DNA of 64,000 bases from Blastococcus tunisiensis (GTDB lineage: Bacteria > Actinomycetota > Actinomycetes > Mycobacteriales > Geodermatophilaceae), in contig NZ_FOND01000007.1 in the NCBI RefSeq assembly GCF_900112815.1, forward strand, positions 1 through 64,000. Reading direction: 5' to 3'. The position numbers and the translations under genes are program-made. This document shows, in pieces, positions 25,831 through 33,100 of the stretch. The stretch's first letter is position 1. Each line of letters opens with the position of its first letter. The notes beneath the pieces are model-generated. The model worked only from the letters and a program-made list of their open reading frames with translations. It did not search any database and was not told where the DNA came from.

Positions 25831-26566
25831 GGACCCGGCCGCCCCCCACCGCTCGCACGCTGGCGGCGGGCCCCTGCCGGAGGGCCGACCGACCTCGGAA
25901 GAGGGACCGTCGTCGCGGGAGGAGCGGCGCGCGGCCGTCGGTGACCTGGGCGCGGCGCTGCGCGAGCTCGTGGACGCCGCCGTCCGCACCGAGGTGCCGG
26001 TCGGGGAGCTGGCCGCCGTCGCCGCCACCGCACGGACGCTGGCCGAGCGGCTGCGGGCCGACACCCGCGGCCTGCACGACGTCGCCGCGGTCGACGACCC
26101 GGACACCGGTGAGCGGTGGTACAGCCCGGTCTACGGGCCGGGCAATCCCGTGGCTCCACCGATGGCCGCCGAGAGCACCCCGGACGGCCGCGCGACCGGC
26201 CGGGTCACCCTCGGCAAGCCGCACGAGGGTCCGCCGGGCCTGGTCCACGGCGGCGTCGTCGCCACGCTCCTGGACCACGTGCTCGCCCGGGCCGTGCGGG
26301 CCGCCGGGCGGGGCGGGCTGACCGCGACGCTGACGGTCACCTACCGGCGGCCGGTGCAGCTCGGCGTCGCCCTGCTGGCCATCGCGGAGGTCGGCACGAC
26401 CGAGGGCCGACGGACCACCGCGAGCGCCCGTCTGGTCGCCGCCGACGACCCGGGCACCACCCTCGCCGAGGCCGAGGGGCTGTTCGTCGCGCTCCGCCCC
26501 GAGCGCGCGGCGGCCGTCTTCGCCCCCACGGGGCGGGACGTCGCCGCCTGGACGACCCGCAGCTGA
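25823..26566 (+). CDS. PaaI-type hotdog thioesterase with N-terminal extension
   Basis: 247 residues, GTG start overlapping the dehydrogenase end. The hotdog domain occupies about residues 95-230, with GLVHGGVVATLLDHVLARAV (conserved HGG and Asp) and TATLTVTYRRPVQLG. It should hydrolyse acyl-CoA. The first 90 residues are charged and helical without a recognised domain. Operon with the acyl-CoA dehydrogenase. Confidence 0.87.
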   Translation: MGEDPAAPHRSHAGGGPLPEGRPTSEEGPSSREERRAAVGDLGAALRELVDAAVRTEVPVGELAAVAATARTLAERLRADTRGLHDVAAVDDPDTGERWYSPVYGPGNPVAPPMAAESTPDGRATGRVTLGKPHEGPPGLVHGGVVATLLDHVLARAVRAAGRGGLTATLTVTYRRPVQLGVALLAIAEVGTTEGRRTTASARLVAADDPGTTLAEAEGLFVALRPERAAAVFAPTGRDVAAWTTRS

Positions 26567-26573
26567 CCCGGGG

Positions 26574-27692
26574 TCAGCCCGCCCCCCGGCCCGGCGTGTT
26601 CGCGGGGTCGCCGGACGGGTCGAGGGACGCCCCGCCCGCCGGGTCCAGCAGCGGCCCGGGTGCGCCCTCGCCGCGGCCCAGCGCCGCGACGAACTGGGCC
26701 AGCACCTCGTCGCTGCGGTGTGCCGGCGTCCAGTCCAGCAGCGTCCGGGCCCGCGTGGTGTCCAGCGCGGGCACCCCGGTGCCGATGTCGAGCCAGCCCG
26801 GCTCGGTGGGGACGACGTGCGCAGCGAAGGCGGCGTGCAGGCCGGCCCGCAGCAGGGCGGCGGGGACCGGTACCCGCACGGTGCCGAGCGCCCGGGCGAT
26901 GCCGGCGGAGTCCAGCACGGGGGCGGCGGCGAGGTTGAACGGGCCGGTGGCGCGGCGGTCCAGCATCCGTGCCAGCGCATCGGCGACGTCGTCGGCGTGG
27001 ATGAACGACACCGCCACGGTCGGCAGCGGGAGCGGGAGTCGCCTGGCCACCGCGCCGGGGAGAAGCCGGGCCGCGCCCAGCAGCCACGGCCCCAGGAAGT
27101 AGCGGCCGATCTCGCTGGCGGCCTCGGGCTGCAGGATGAGCGTGGGGCGGGCGACGGCGAGCGTGGTGTCCGGGTACCGCGCCAGCACCTCGCGGACCAC
27201 CCGCTCGGCCTCGGACTTGTCCCGGCTGTACTGGGCGCTCGGGATGCCCGTCGTCGGCCAGTCCTCGGCGACCTCCCGCCCGACCGCGCCGGCGGCGTAG
27301 GCGCCGATGGAGGACATGTGCACGACCTGGCGCACCCCGGCCGCGCCGGCCGCGCGCACCACCCGGCGGGTGCCCTCGACGTTGACCCGCCGGAGGTCGT
27401 CCGGCCGGCGCCCGGGCTGCAACGCCCAGGCCAGGTGGACCACGGCGTCGACCCCGTCCAGGAAGCCGGGCAGCACCTCCTCGCTCGCGGCCTCCCCGAG
27501 GTCGGCGAGGTGCCACCGGACGCGCGAGTACGGCTCGGTGTCCGGGGGCCGGCGCCGGGCCAGGCCGCGCACCTCGGCGACGCCGGAGCCCGGGTCGGTG
27601 AGACGACGCAGCAGCGCGGTGCCGACGTTGCCGGAGGCGCCGGTGACGGCGACCCGCAGCCCGTCGAGCCGGCCGGGGGAGAGATCGGGCAT
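26574..27692 (-). CDS. NAD-dependent epimerase/dehydratase (extended SDR)
   Basis: 372 residues. VAVTGASGNVGTALLRRL is the nucleotide-binding motif, VVHLAWAL follows, and the catalytic Tyr-Lys pair is in YSRDKSEAE. The C-terminal half shows ILQPEAASEIGRYF and SFIHADDVADAL. Probably acts on a nucleotide sugar or related compound. It lies 47 bases downstream of the MFS gene on the same strand and could be part of the ArsR-regulated operon. Confidence 0.88.
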   Translation of the reverse strand: MPDLSPGRLDGLRVAVTGASGNVGTALLRRLTDPGSGVAEVRGLARRRPPDTEPYSRVRWHLADLGEAASEEVLPGFLDGVDAVVHLAWALQPGRRPDDLRRVNVEGTRRVVRAAGAAGVRQVVHMSSIGAYAAGAVGREVAEDWPTTGIPSAQYSRDKSEAERVVREVLARYPDTTLAVARPTLILQPEAASEIGRYFLGPWLLGAARLLPGAVARRLPLPLPTVAVSFIHADDVADALARMLDRRATGPFNLAAAPVLDSAGIARALGTVRVPVPAALLRAGLHAAFAAHVVPTEPGWLDIGTGVPALDTTRARTLLDWTPAHRSDEVLAQFVAALGRGEGAPGPLLDPAGGASLDPSGDPANTPGRGAG

Positions 27693-27739
27693 GGCCTGCC
27701 GCTACCCGCTCGGCCCCCGGCGAACCGGTCTCCCCGGGA

Positions 27740-29035
27740 TCAGGACGCGGTGGCCGGCGCCGCCGCCGCGGCCTCGGACGGTCCGGCCTCGCCGGGTCGC
27801 GGCCGGAGCCCCAGGGAGACCACGGCCAGGAGCAGCATGCCGGCGGCGCCCGCGAGCAGGGCGGCGGGGAGCCCGGCAGAACCCGCCAGCCGGGGGAGCA
27901 GGAGGTTGCCGAGGATCCCGCCCACCATCAGCGCGAGCGACGACGCCGAGACGGTCGTCGACCGCTGCGCGGACGTCGTCCGGTCGTGCAGGAGCCGCTT
28001 CCGCGAGGGCCAGGCGGCGCCGTTGAGCAGGTAGAACGCCGAGTACGCCACGGCGGCGACGACGACACCGGGCGCCACGGCGACCGCGGCGATCGTCGCG
28101 GCGGCGAGCACCGAGGTGACGGCGCTGACCAGGACCACCGACCCGCCCGCGGCCCGCCCGACCGCCGGCGCGAGCAGTGAGCCGACCGCCGCGGCGGCGA
28201 AGGAGATCGCGGTGACGATCCCGAAGGTCGCCGACCCCAGCTCGGGGGAGCCGGCGAGGTCGGCGAAGTGCAGGGGGCCCAGCAGTTCGAGCGAGGAGAG
28301 GACCACACCGACGAGGAGGGAGACAGTCAGCAGCAGGCGGAGCAGCCGCTCGTGCCGGACCAGCCGCACGGTCGCCGAGACGACGAGCGGCACCTCCCGG
28401 ACGCCGGACCGCAGCGCGGCGAGGCCGGACGTCGCGGGCCGGCGCACCGGCACTACGAGGAGCAGCACGGCGGTCACGTGCAGCAGGGCGACGACGGCTG
28501 CGAGCAGCAGGGGGGCGGCGAGGGCCGCCGCGCCGCTGCGGTCGAGCAGCAGCGGCAGCACGCCGCCCAGCACCGCGCCGACGCACAGCCCGGCGCCGTC
28601 CGCCGCACCGGCCTGGGCCAGCCCCCGGGTGACGTCGGCGGTGGGGTCCTCGGCCCGGGTGGCGTCGACGTACCAGGCCTCGAGCGGCCCGGAGTCGAGG
28701 GCGCGGGCCACCCCCTTCAGCGCCCACGCGGCGGAGAAGAGGAGGACGGAGTCGGCGACCGCCAGCGTCAGGAGCCCGGCCGTCGTGAACAGGCCGGAGA
28801 GGGCCAGCACCGGCCGGTGGCCGATGGCGTCGGCGAGCCCGCCGGTGGGCAGCTCGAGCACCAGCGTGACCGCGCCGTAGACCGCCACGGTGACGCCGAT
28901 CTCGGTCGGGGTGAGGCCGCGGGCGGTGGCCAGCAGCACCGACACGGGGACGGCGATGCCGGCCGGCAGCCAGCGCAGCGCGGTCAGCCCGACGAAGCGC
29001 CGGCGCGCCCGGTCCGGGGTCAGGGCGGCCCTCAC
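27740..29035 (-). CDS. MFS transporter
   Basis: 431 residues, GTG start overlapping the regulator's stop (GTGA). About twelve hydrophobic segments; the loop 2-3 motif reads ELPTGGLADAIGHRPVL. The start is fixed by the overlap and gives a normal N-terminus. The tight coupling to an ArsR-type regulator suggests an inducible exporter, by analogy with other regulator-MFS pairs. Confidence 0.9.
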   Translation of the reverse strand: MRAALTPDRARRRFVGLTALRWLPAGIAVPVSVLLATARGLTPTEIGVTVAVYGAVTLVLELPTGGLADAIGHRPVLALSGLFTTAGLLTLAVADSVLLFSAAWALKGVARALDSGPLEAWYVDATRAEDPTADVTRGLAQAGAADGAGLCVGAVLGGVLPLLLDRSGAAALAAPLLLAAVVALLHVTAVLLLVVPVRRPATSGLAALRSGVREVPLVVSATVRLVRHERLLRLLLTVSLLVGVVLSSLELLGPLHFADLAGSPELGSATFGIVTAISFAAAAVGSLLAPAVGRAAGGSVVLVSAVTSVLAAATIAAVAVAPGVVVAAVAYSAFYLLNGAAWPSRKRLLHDRTTSAQRSTTVSASSLALMVGGILGNLLLPRLAGSAGLPAALLAGAAGMLLLAVVSLGLRPRPGEAGPSEAAAAAPATAS

Positions 29036-29616
29036 AGCGGGTAGTCCCGGAGCGGGAAGAGGTCCAGCAGCACGTGCACCAGCGGCTGGTCCGGTTCCTC
29101 CTGGGTGTCCCGCCAGCGCTGGACGACGGCGTTCAGCTCGCCGGCCAGCTCGCCGGCCCGCGCCGGGGACAGCCGGAGGGCCCAGTCGTTGAGCGAGCTG
29201 GCCGCGCGCCAGTCGTCGTCGAGGTCCTCCCGCTCGGTGGCGAAGGCGGCGAGCATCCGGCGCTGGTGCGCCACGATCCGGTCGCTGAGCTCGTCGACGA
29301 CCTCCCGTCCGCCGGGCTGGGCGAGCAGCTCCTCGCTGCTCCAGCGGGTGCTGCGGTGCATCGCCCGCCACCACCGTTCCCGGCCGGTGCCCTCGCCGGG
29401 CACCTCCTCGACGAACCCGAACCCCGCCAGCTGGCGCAGGTGGTAGCTGGTCGCGCCGCTGCTCTCGCCGAGCCGGTCGGCGAGCCTGCTCGCGGTCGAC
29501 GGACCGTCGCTGCGCAGTGCCGCCAGCAGGCTCATGCGGAGGGGGTGCGCGAGGGCGCGGAGGGCGCGGACGTCGTGGACGTCGATGGCCTGGCCGGGAG
29601 GCGGCGGAGTCGCCAT
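29032..29616 (-). CDS. ArsR-type winged-helix regulator
   Basis: 194 residues. The wHTH region is VRALRALAHPLRMSLLAAL, TASRLADRLGESSGATSYHLRQLAGFGFVEEV, typical of ArsR/SmtB-like repressors; there is no metal-binding Cys motif. A helical C-terminal domain follows. The gene overlaps the MFS gene it probably controls. An 18-base palindrome lies 18 bases upstream of the ATG. Confidence 0.9.
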   Translation of the reverse strand: MATPPPPGQAIDVHDVRALRALAHPLRMSLLAALRSDGPSTASRLADRLGESSGATSYHLRQLAGFGFVEEVPGEGTGRERWWRAMHRSTRWSSEELLAQPGGREVVDELSDRIVAHQRRMLAAFATEREDLDDDWRAASSLNDWALRLSPARAGELAGELNAVVQRWRDTQEEPDQPLVHVLLDLFPLRDYPL

Positions 29617-29633
29617 ACCGCCCACGCTAGCAA

Positions 29634-29665
29634 TGCAAAGGAACCTTTGCAAAGCCTTCTTTGCA
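29634..29665. promoter_or_regulatory. Candidate operator of the ArsR-type regulator
   Basis: TGCAAAGGAACCTTTGCA (29634-29651) is a perfect 8-bp inverted repeat with a 2-base centre. A third half-site CTTTGCA follows at 29659-29665, 14 bases from the second. The position directly upstream of the regulator suggests autorepression of the regulator-MFS operon. Confidence 0.6.
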
Positions 29666-29670
29666 TGTGA

Positions 29671-29865
29671 TCAACCGAGCGCGAGCCCCCGTTCCGCCAG
29701 CGCGGTCCGGAGGACGGCGACCGCTTTCGGTCCGACCCCGTGCAGGCGGAGCAGCTCTGCCGCCGGCACGCCGTCGAGCCGGTCGAGGTCGGTGTGGCCG
29801 GCCGCCAGGAGCGCGGCGGTGGCCGGCCGGCCGATGGCGGACGGGAGTCCCCGTGGTGCGGTCAT
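29671..29865 (-). CDS. Helix-hairpin-helix protein
   Basis: 64 residues from the ATG at 29863-29865; a GTG at 29877 overlapping the cupin stop is an alternative. AAELLRLHGVGPKAVAVLRTALAE is a clear helix-hairpin-helix, as in the small actinobacterial DNA-binding proteins that resemble the end of RNA polymerase alpha. It follows the cupin gene in the same operon. Confidence 0.78.
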   Translation of the reverse strand: MTAPRGLPSAIGRPATAALLAAGHTDLDRLDGVPAAELLRLHGVGPKAVAVLRTALAERGLALG

Positions 29866-29873
29866 CGCCGCGC

Positions 29874-30218
29874 TCACCCCGGCCCGAGGCGAGCGGCGCC
29901 GGCCGGACCGGGGGTGGGGGTGGGCTCCTTCAGCTCGACGAAGAGCACGTGCGTCGGGGTGTCCCCGATGTTCTCCCCGCTGTGCACCTGCGCCGGCAGC
30001 CACCCGGTGAACCCTGCCGGCATGTCCACGTCTCGGGATGCGTCCCCGGACCGCAGCCGCCGCCGGAACGCGCTCAGGGTGTGCATGACGCTGTCCGGAT
30101 GCTGGTGCGGCGTCGTGGCGTCACCGGGGTGGTCGGTGTACTCCAGGACGCGCACGCGGTCGTTCTCGTAGACGACCGCGTAGTGCTGGGGGTTGCTCTG
30201 CACCGGGTCCAGGCTCAT
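29874..30218 (-). CDS. Cupin-fold protein
   Basis: 114 residues from the ATG at 30216-30218 (an in-frame GTG is 9 bases upstream). The cupin fold is suggested by YENDRVRVLEYTDHPGDATTPHQHPDSVMHTL, with the HQH metal-site motif, and by the later HSGENIGDTPTHVLFVELK. Probably a small metal-binding enzyme or sensor of unknown substrate. Confidence 0.8.
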   Translation of the reverse strand: MSLDPVQSNPQHYAVVYENDRVRVLEYTDHPGDATTPHQHPDSVMHTLSAFRRRLRSGDASRDVDMPAGFTGWLPAQVHSGENIGDTPTHVLFVELKEPTPTPGPAGAARLGPG

Positions 30219-30270
30219 GGCCGTCACTGTCCACCGGGGGCCGCACCGTGACCAGGCTCCCCGATGCGGG

Positions 30271-31620
30271 TCAGGCCGCGCGGGCGGGGATCGCCACGAC
30301 GTCGTCCAGGGCCTGGCCGCGCCGCTCGGGCAGCCACCGGGTGGCCAGGGCGCCGAGGGTGAAGAAGGCGGCGAGCACGCCGAAGACCAGGCCGGTGCCC
30401 CCGGCGTCCTGGAGGGGCGGCACGGCCAGCGGTGCCGCGATGGACGCCAGCCGGCCGAAACCCGCCGCCGCGCCGGCTCCCGTGGCCCGCAGGACCGTCG
30501 GGTAGACCTCCGGCGTCACCGCGTAGAGGGCGCCCCACGCGCCGAGGTTGAAGAAGGACAGCACCATGCCGGTGACCAGGACGGCGGTGTCGCCGGCGGC
30601 CGCGGCGAACAGCCCGGCACCCACGGCCGAGCCGGCGAGGAACGTCGTCAGCGTGGCCCGGCGTCCCCAGGTCTCGATGAGCCAGGCGGCCACGGCGTAC
30701 CCCGGCAGCTGGGCGAGCGTGATGACCAGCGTGTAGCCGAAGGACCGGACCAGCGAGAAGCCGTTCGCGACCAGCAGGGTCGGCAGCCAGATGAAGGCGC
30801 CGTAGTAGGCGAAGTTGATGCTGAACCAGACCACCCACAGCGCCGCCGTGCGGATCCGCGTGCCCACCGCCCAGAGCGCACCCGGCCCCGGGGTGGGCAC
30901 CGGCCGGGACAGCGGCGACTCGACCGGGTCCACTCCGGCGGCCCGCTCGAAGCGGCGGACGGCGGCCTCGGCCTCCTCCACCCGGCCGCGGGTCTCCAGG
31001 AAGCGCACCGACTCGGGCAGCCCCCACCGGACGACGACGGCGTACAACGCCGGGACGGCGCCGATGGCCAGCGCCCAGCGCCAGCCGTCGTCGCTGCGCG
31101 GGACGACGAAGAAGCCGATCAGCGCCGCCAGCGTCCAGCCGACCGCCCAGAACGCCTCGAGCAGTACGACCACGCGTCCGCGCACGCGGGCCGGCGCGAA
31201 CTCGCTGACCAGCGTGGAGGCCACCGGGAGCTCCGCCCCGAGGCCCAGGCCGATGAGGAAGCGGAACACCAGCAGCGCACCGACCGACCAGGACAGCGCT
31301 GCGGCACCGGTGGCCACCCCGAAGATCAGCAGCGTGACGGCGAAGACCTGCCGCCGTCCGAACCGGTCGGCCAGCAGCCCGCCGAGGGTCGCGCCCAGCG
31401 CCATCCCGGCGAAACCGATCGAGGCGATCCAGGACAGCTCGGTGCCGGTGAGCTGCCACTGCACCGCCAGAGCCGCCATGACGAAGGAGATGAGCCCGAC
31501 GTCCATGGCGTCGAGCGCCCAGCCGAGCCCGGAGCCGACGACCAGGCGCCCGTGCTCCCGGGTGACGGGCAGCCGGTCGAGCCGTTCGGCCCGGGTGAGC
31601 GGGCCGCCGGTCTCCGTCAT
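30271..31620 (-). CDS. MFS transporter, sugar/aromatic-acid symporter type
   Basis: 449 residues. The ATG overlaps the hydrolase stop (ATGA). The GGLLADRFGRRQVF loop and FLIGLGLGAELPVASTLVSEFAPARVRGR segment are typical of the sugar porter and AAHS-like groups. About twelve membrane segments. Substrate unknown, but the coupled alpha/beta hydrolase may act on the imported compound. Confidence 0.9.
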   Translation of the reverse strand: MTETGGPLTRAERLDRLPVTREHGRLVVGSGLGWALDAMDVGLISFVMAALAVQWQLTGTELSWIASIGFAGMALGATLGGLLADRFGRRQVFAVTLLIFGVATGAAALSWSVGALLVFRFLIGLGLGAELPVASTLVSEFAPARVRGRVVVLLEAFWAVGWTLAALIGFFVVPRSDDGWRWALAIGAVPALYAVVVRWGLPESVRFLETRGRVEEAEAAVRRFERAAGVDPVESPLSRPVPTPGPGALWAVGTRIRTAALWVVWFSINFAYYGAFIWLPTLLVANGFSLVRSFGYTLVITLAQLPGYAVAAWLIETWGRRATLTTFLAGSAVGAGLFAAAAGDTAVLVTGMVLSFFNLGAWGALYAVTPEVYPTVLRATGAGAAAGFGRLASIAAPLAVPPLQDAGGTGLVFGVLAAFFTLGALATRWLPERRGQALDDVVAIPARAA

Positions 31621-32459
31621 GGTCGCTGCGCGGTGCGGACGTGGGCGGTGACCAGCTCCGCGACCCGGTCGGGGGCCAGCTCGGGGATCCAGTGCGGCAG
31701 GTCCTCCAGCACCTCCAGCCGGTAGGGGCCGGTCACGAACCCGGCGGTGGCCTCGGTGGCGGCCCGGCCGAGGAAAGCGTCGCCGGTGCTCCAGAGGTGC
31801 AGCGTCGGCACCCGTACCCGCCCCACCGGGTCGCGCCCGCTCCAGGGCAGGGCCCGGTACCAGCCCAGCGCCGCCGACAGGGCGCCCGGTTGGCGCATGC
31901 GGCTCACGTAGCGGTCGACGACGTCCTCGGGGAGGCCGCCGCTGCGCAGCAGCCGGCGCAGCGCCGCGCCGTTGCCGGCGAGCAGCAGGCGCTCGGGCAC
32001 GACCGGCAGCTGGAACAGCCCGATGTAGGTCGAGCGCAGCGCCTGGTCGCTGGTCACCACGGCCCGCGCCATCGCGGCCGGGTGCGGCACCGAGATCGCG
32101 GTCAACGTGCGTACCCGCTCGGGGTGCCAGGCGCCCAGGGCCCAGGCGACGATGCCACCCCAGTCGTGGCCGACGACGTGGGCGCTCCCCAGGCCGGCGG
32201 CGTCGAGCAGGGCGAGGACGTCGGCGGTCGTCTCCCGCAGGCGGTAGCGCCTGCGGCCCCGGGGGCGGGCCATGGGGGAGTAGCCGCGCTGGTGCGGCGC
32301 GAGGGTCCGGAGCCCGTGCTGGTGCAACGCGGGGACGACCCGGTCCCAGGCGGTCGCGTCCTGCGGGAAGCCGTGCAGCAGGACGACGGGCTCGCCGTCG
32401 GGAGGCCCGGCGTCGAGGACGTCGAAGGTCATGCCGTCGCGGCGGAAGCTGTCCACCAC
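31617..32459 (-). CDS. Alpha/beta hydrolase, epoxide-hydrolase-like
   Basis: 280 residues with GTG start; an ATG 27 bases in is also possible. The oxyanion motif is VVLLHGFPQDATAWDRV, the nucleophile Asp99 lies in VVGHDWGGIVAW, and the likely catalytic His in EDLPHWIPEL. An Asp nucleophile points to epoxide hydrolases or haloalkane dehalogenases rather than serine esterases. It is translationally coupled to the MFS gene. Confidence 0.9.
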   Translation of the reverse strand: MVDSFRRDGMTFDVLDAGPPDGEPVVLLHGFPQDATAWDRVVPALHQHGLRTLAPHQRGYSPMARPRGRRRYRLRETTADVLALLDAAGLGSAHVVGHDWGGIVAWALGAWHPERVRTLTAISVPHPAAMARAVVTSDQALRSTYIGLFQLPVVPERLLLAGNGAALRRLLRSGGLPEDVVDRYVSRMRQPGALSAALGWYRALPWSGRDPVGRVRVPTLHLWSTGDAFLGRAATEATAGFVTGPYRLEVLEDLPHWIPELAPDRVAELVTAHVRTAQRP

Positions 32460-32560
32460 GCGACTGTGCCCCTCGTGCGCCCCGATCCATGCATCGGGGT
32501 GCGCGGTGCTCGTCGCCCGCCGTGCGGGCGGTGCGGTCCTCGGTCGGGGAGGATGGGTCC

Positions 32561-33097
32561 ATGGCGTCCGAGGAGCTGATCGTGCTGGTCGACGACGAGG
32601 GGCGGTCGATCGGCACCATGCCGAAGCCGCTGGTCCACCACGGCGAGACCCCGCTGCACCGGGCCTTCTCGGCCTACCTCTTCGACGAGGCCGGACGCCT
32701 GCTCATCACCCGCCGCGCCGTGGACAAGGCGACGTTCCCCGGGATGTGGACCAACACCGTGTGCGGGCACCCGGGGCCGGATGAGGACGACGCCGGCGCG
32801 ATCGCCCGGCGCGCGCGGTTCGAGCTCGGCCTCGGGGTGGCCGACATCCGGCCGGCGCTGCCCGGCTACCGCTACCGCGCGGAGTTCCGCGGCGTCGTGG
32901 AGAACGAGATCTGCCCGGTCTACCTGGGCCGCTTCACCGGTTCGCCGGCGCCCGAGGTGTCGGAGGTGGCGGAGTGGGAGGTGCTGGACTGGGCCGCCTT
33001 CCGCCGCAGGCAGGAGACGGAGGGTGACGCCTGGTCACCGTGGTGCCGCGAGCAGGCCCGGCTGATCGAGGAGGCCGGGCTGGTGCCGTCGGCCTGA
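32561..33097 (+). CDS. idi: Isopentenyl-diphosphate delta-isomerase, type 1
   Basis: 178 residues. It interconverts IPP and DMAPP for isoprenoid synthesis. The catalytic Cys68 is in TNTVCGHP and Glu116 in ENEICPVY; the Nudix-like fold begins HRAFSAYLFDEAGRLLITRRA. The ATG follows CGGGGAGGAT. It stands alone, with the GGDEF-EAL gene converging 3 bases away. Confidence 0.95.
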   Translation: MASEELIVLVDDEGRSIGTMPKPLVHHGETPLHRAFSAYLFDEAGRLLITRRAVDKATFPGMWTNTVCGHPGPDEDDAGAIARRARFELGLGVADIRPALPGYRYRAEFRGVVENEICPVYLGRFTGSPAPEVSEVAEWEVLDWAAFRRRQETEGDAWSPWCREQARLIEEAGLVPSA

Positions 33098-33100
33098 CGG

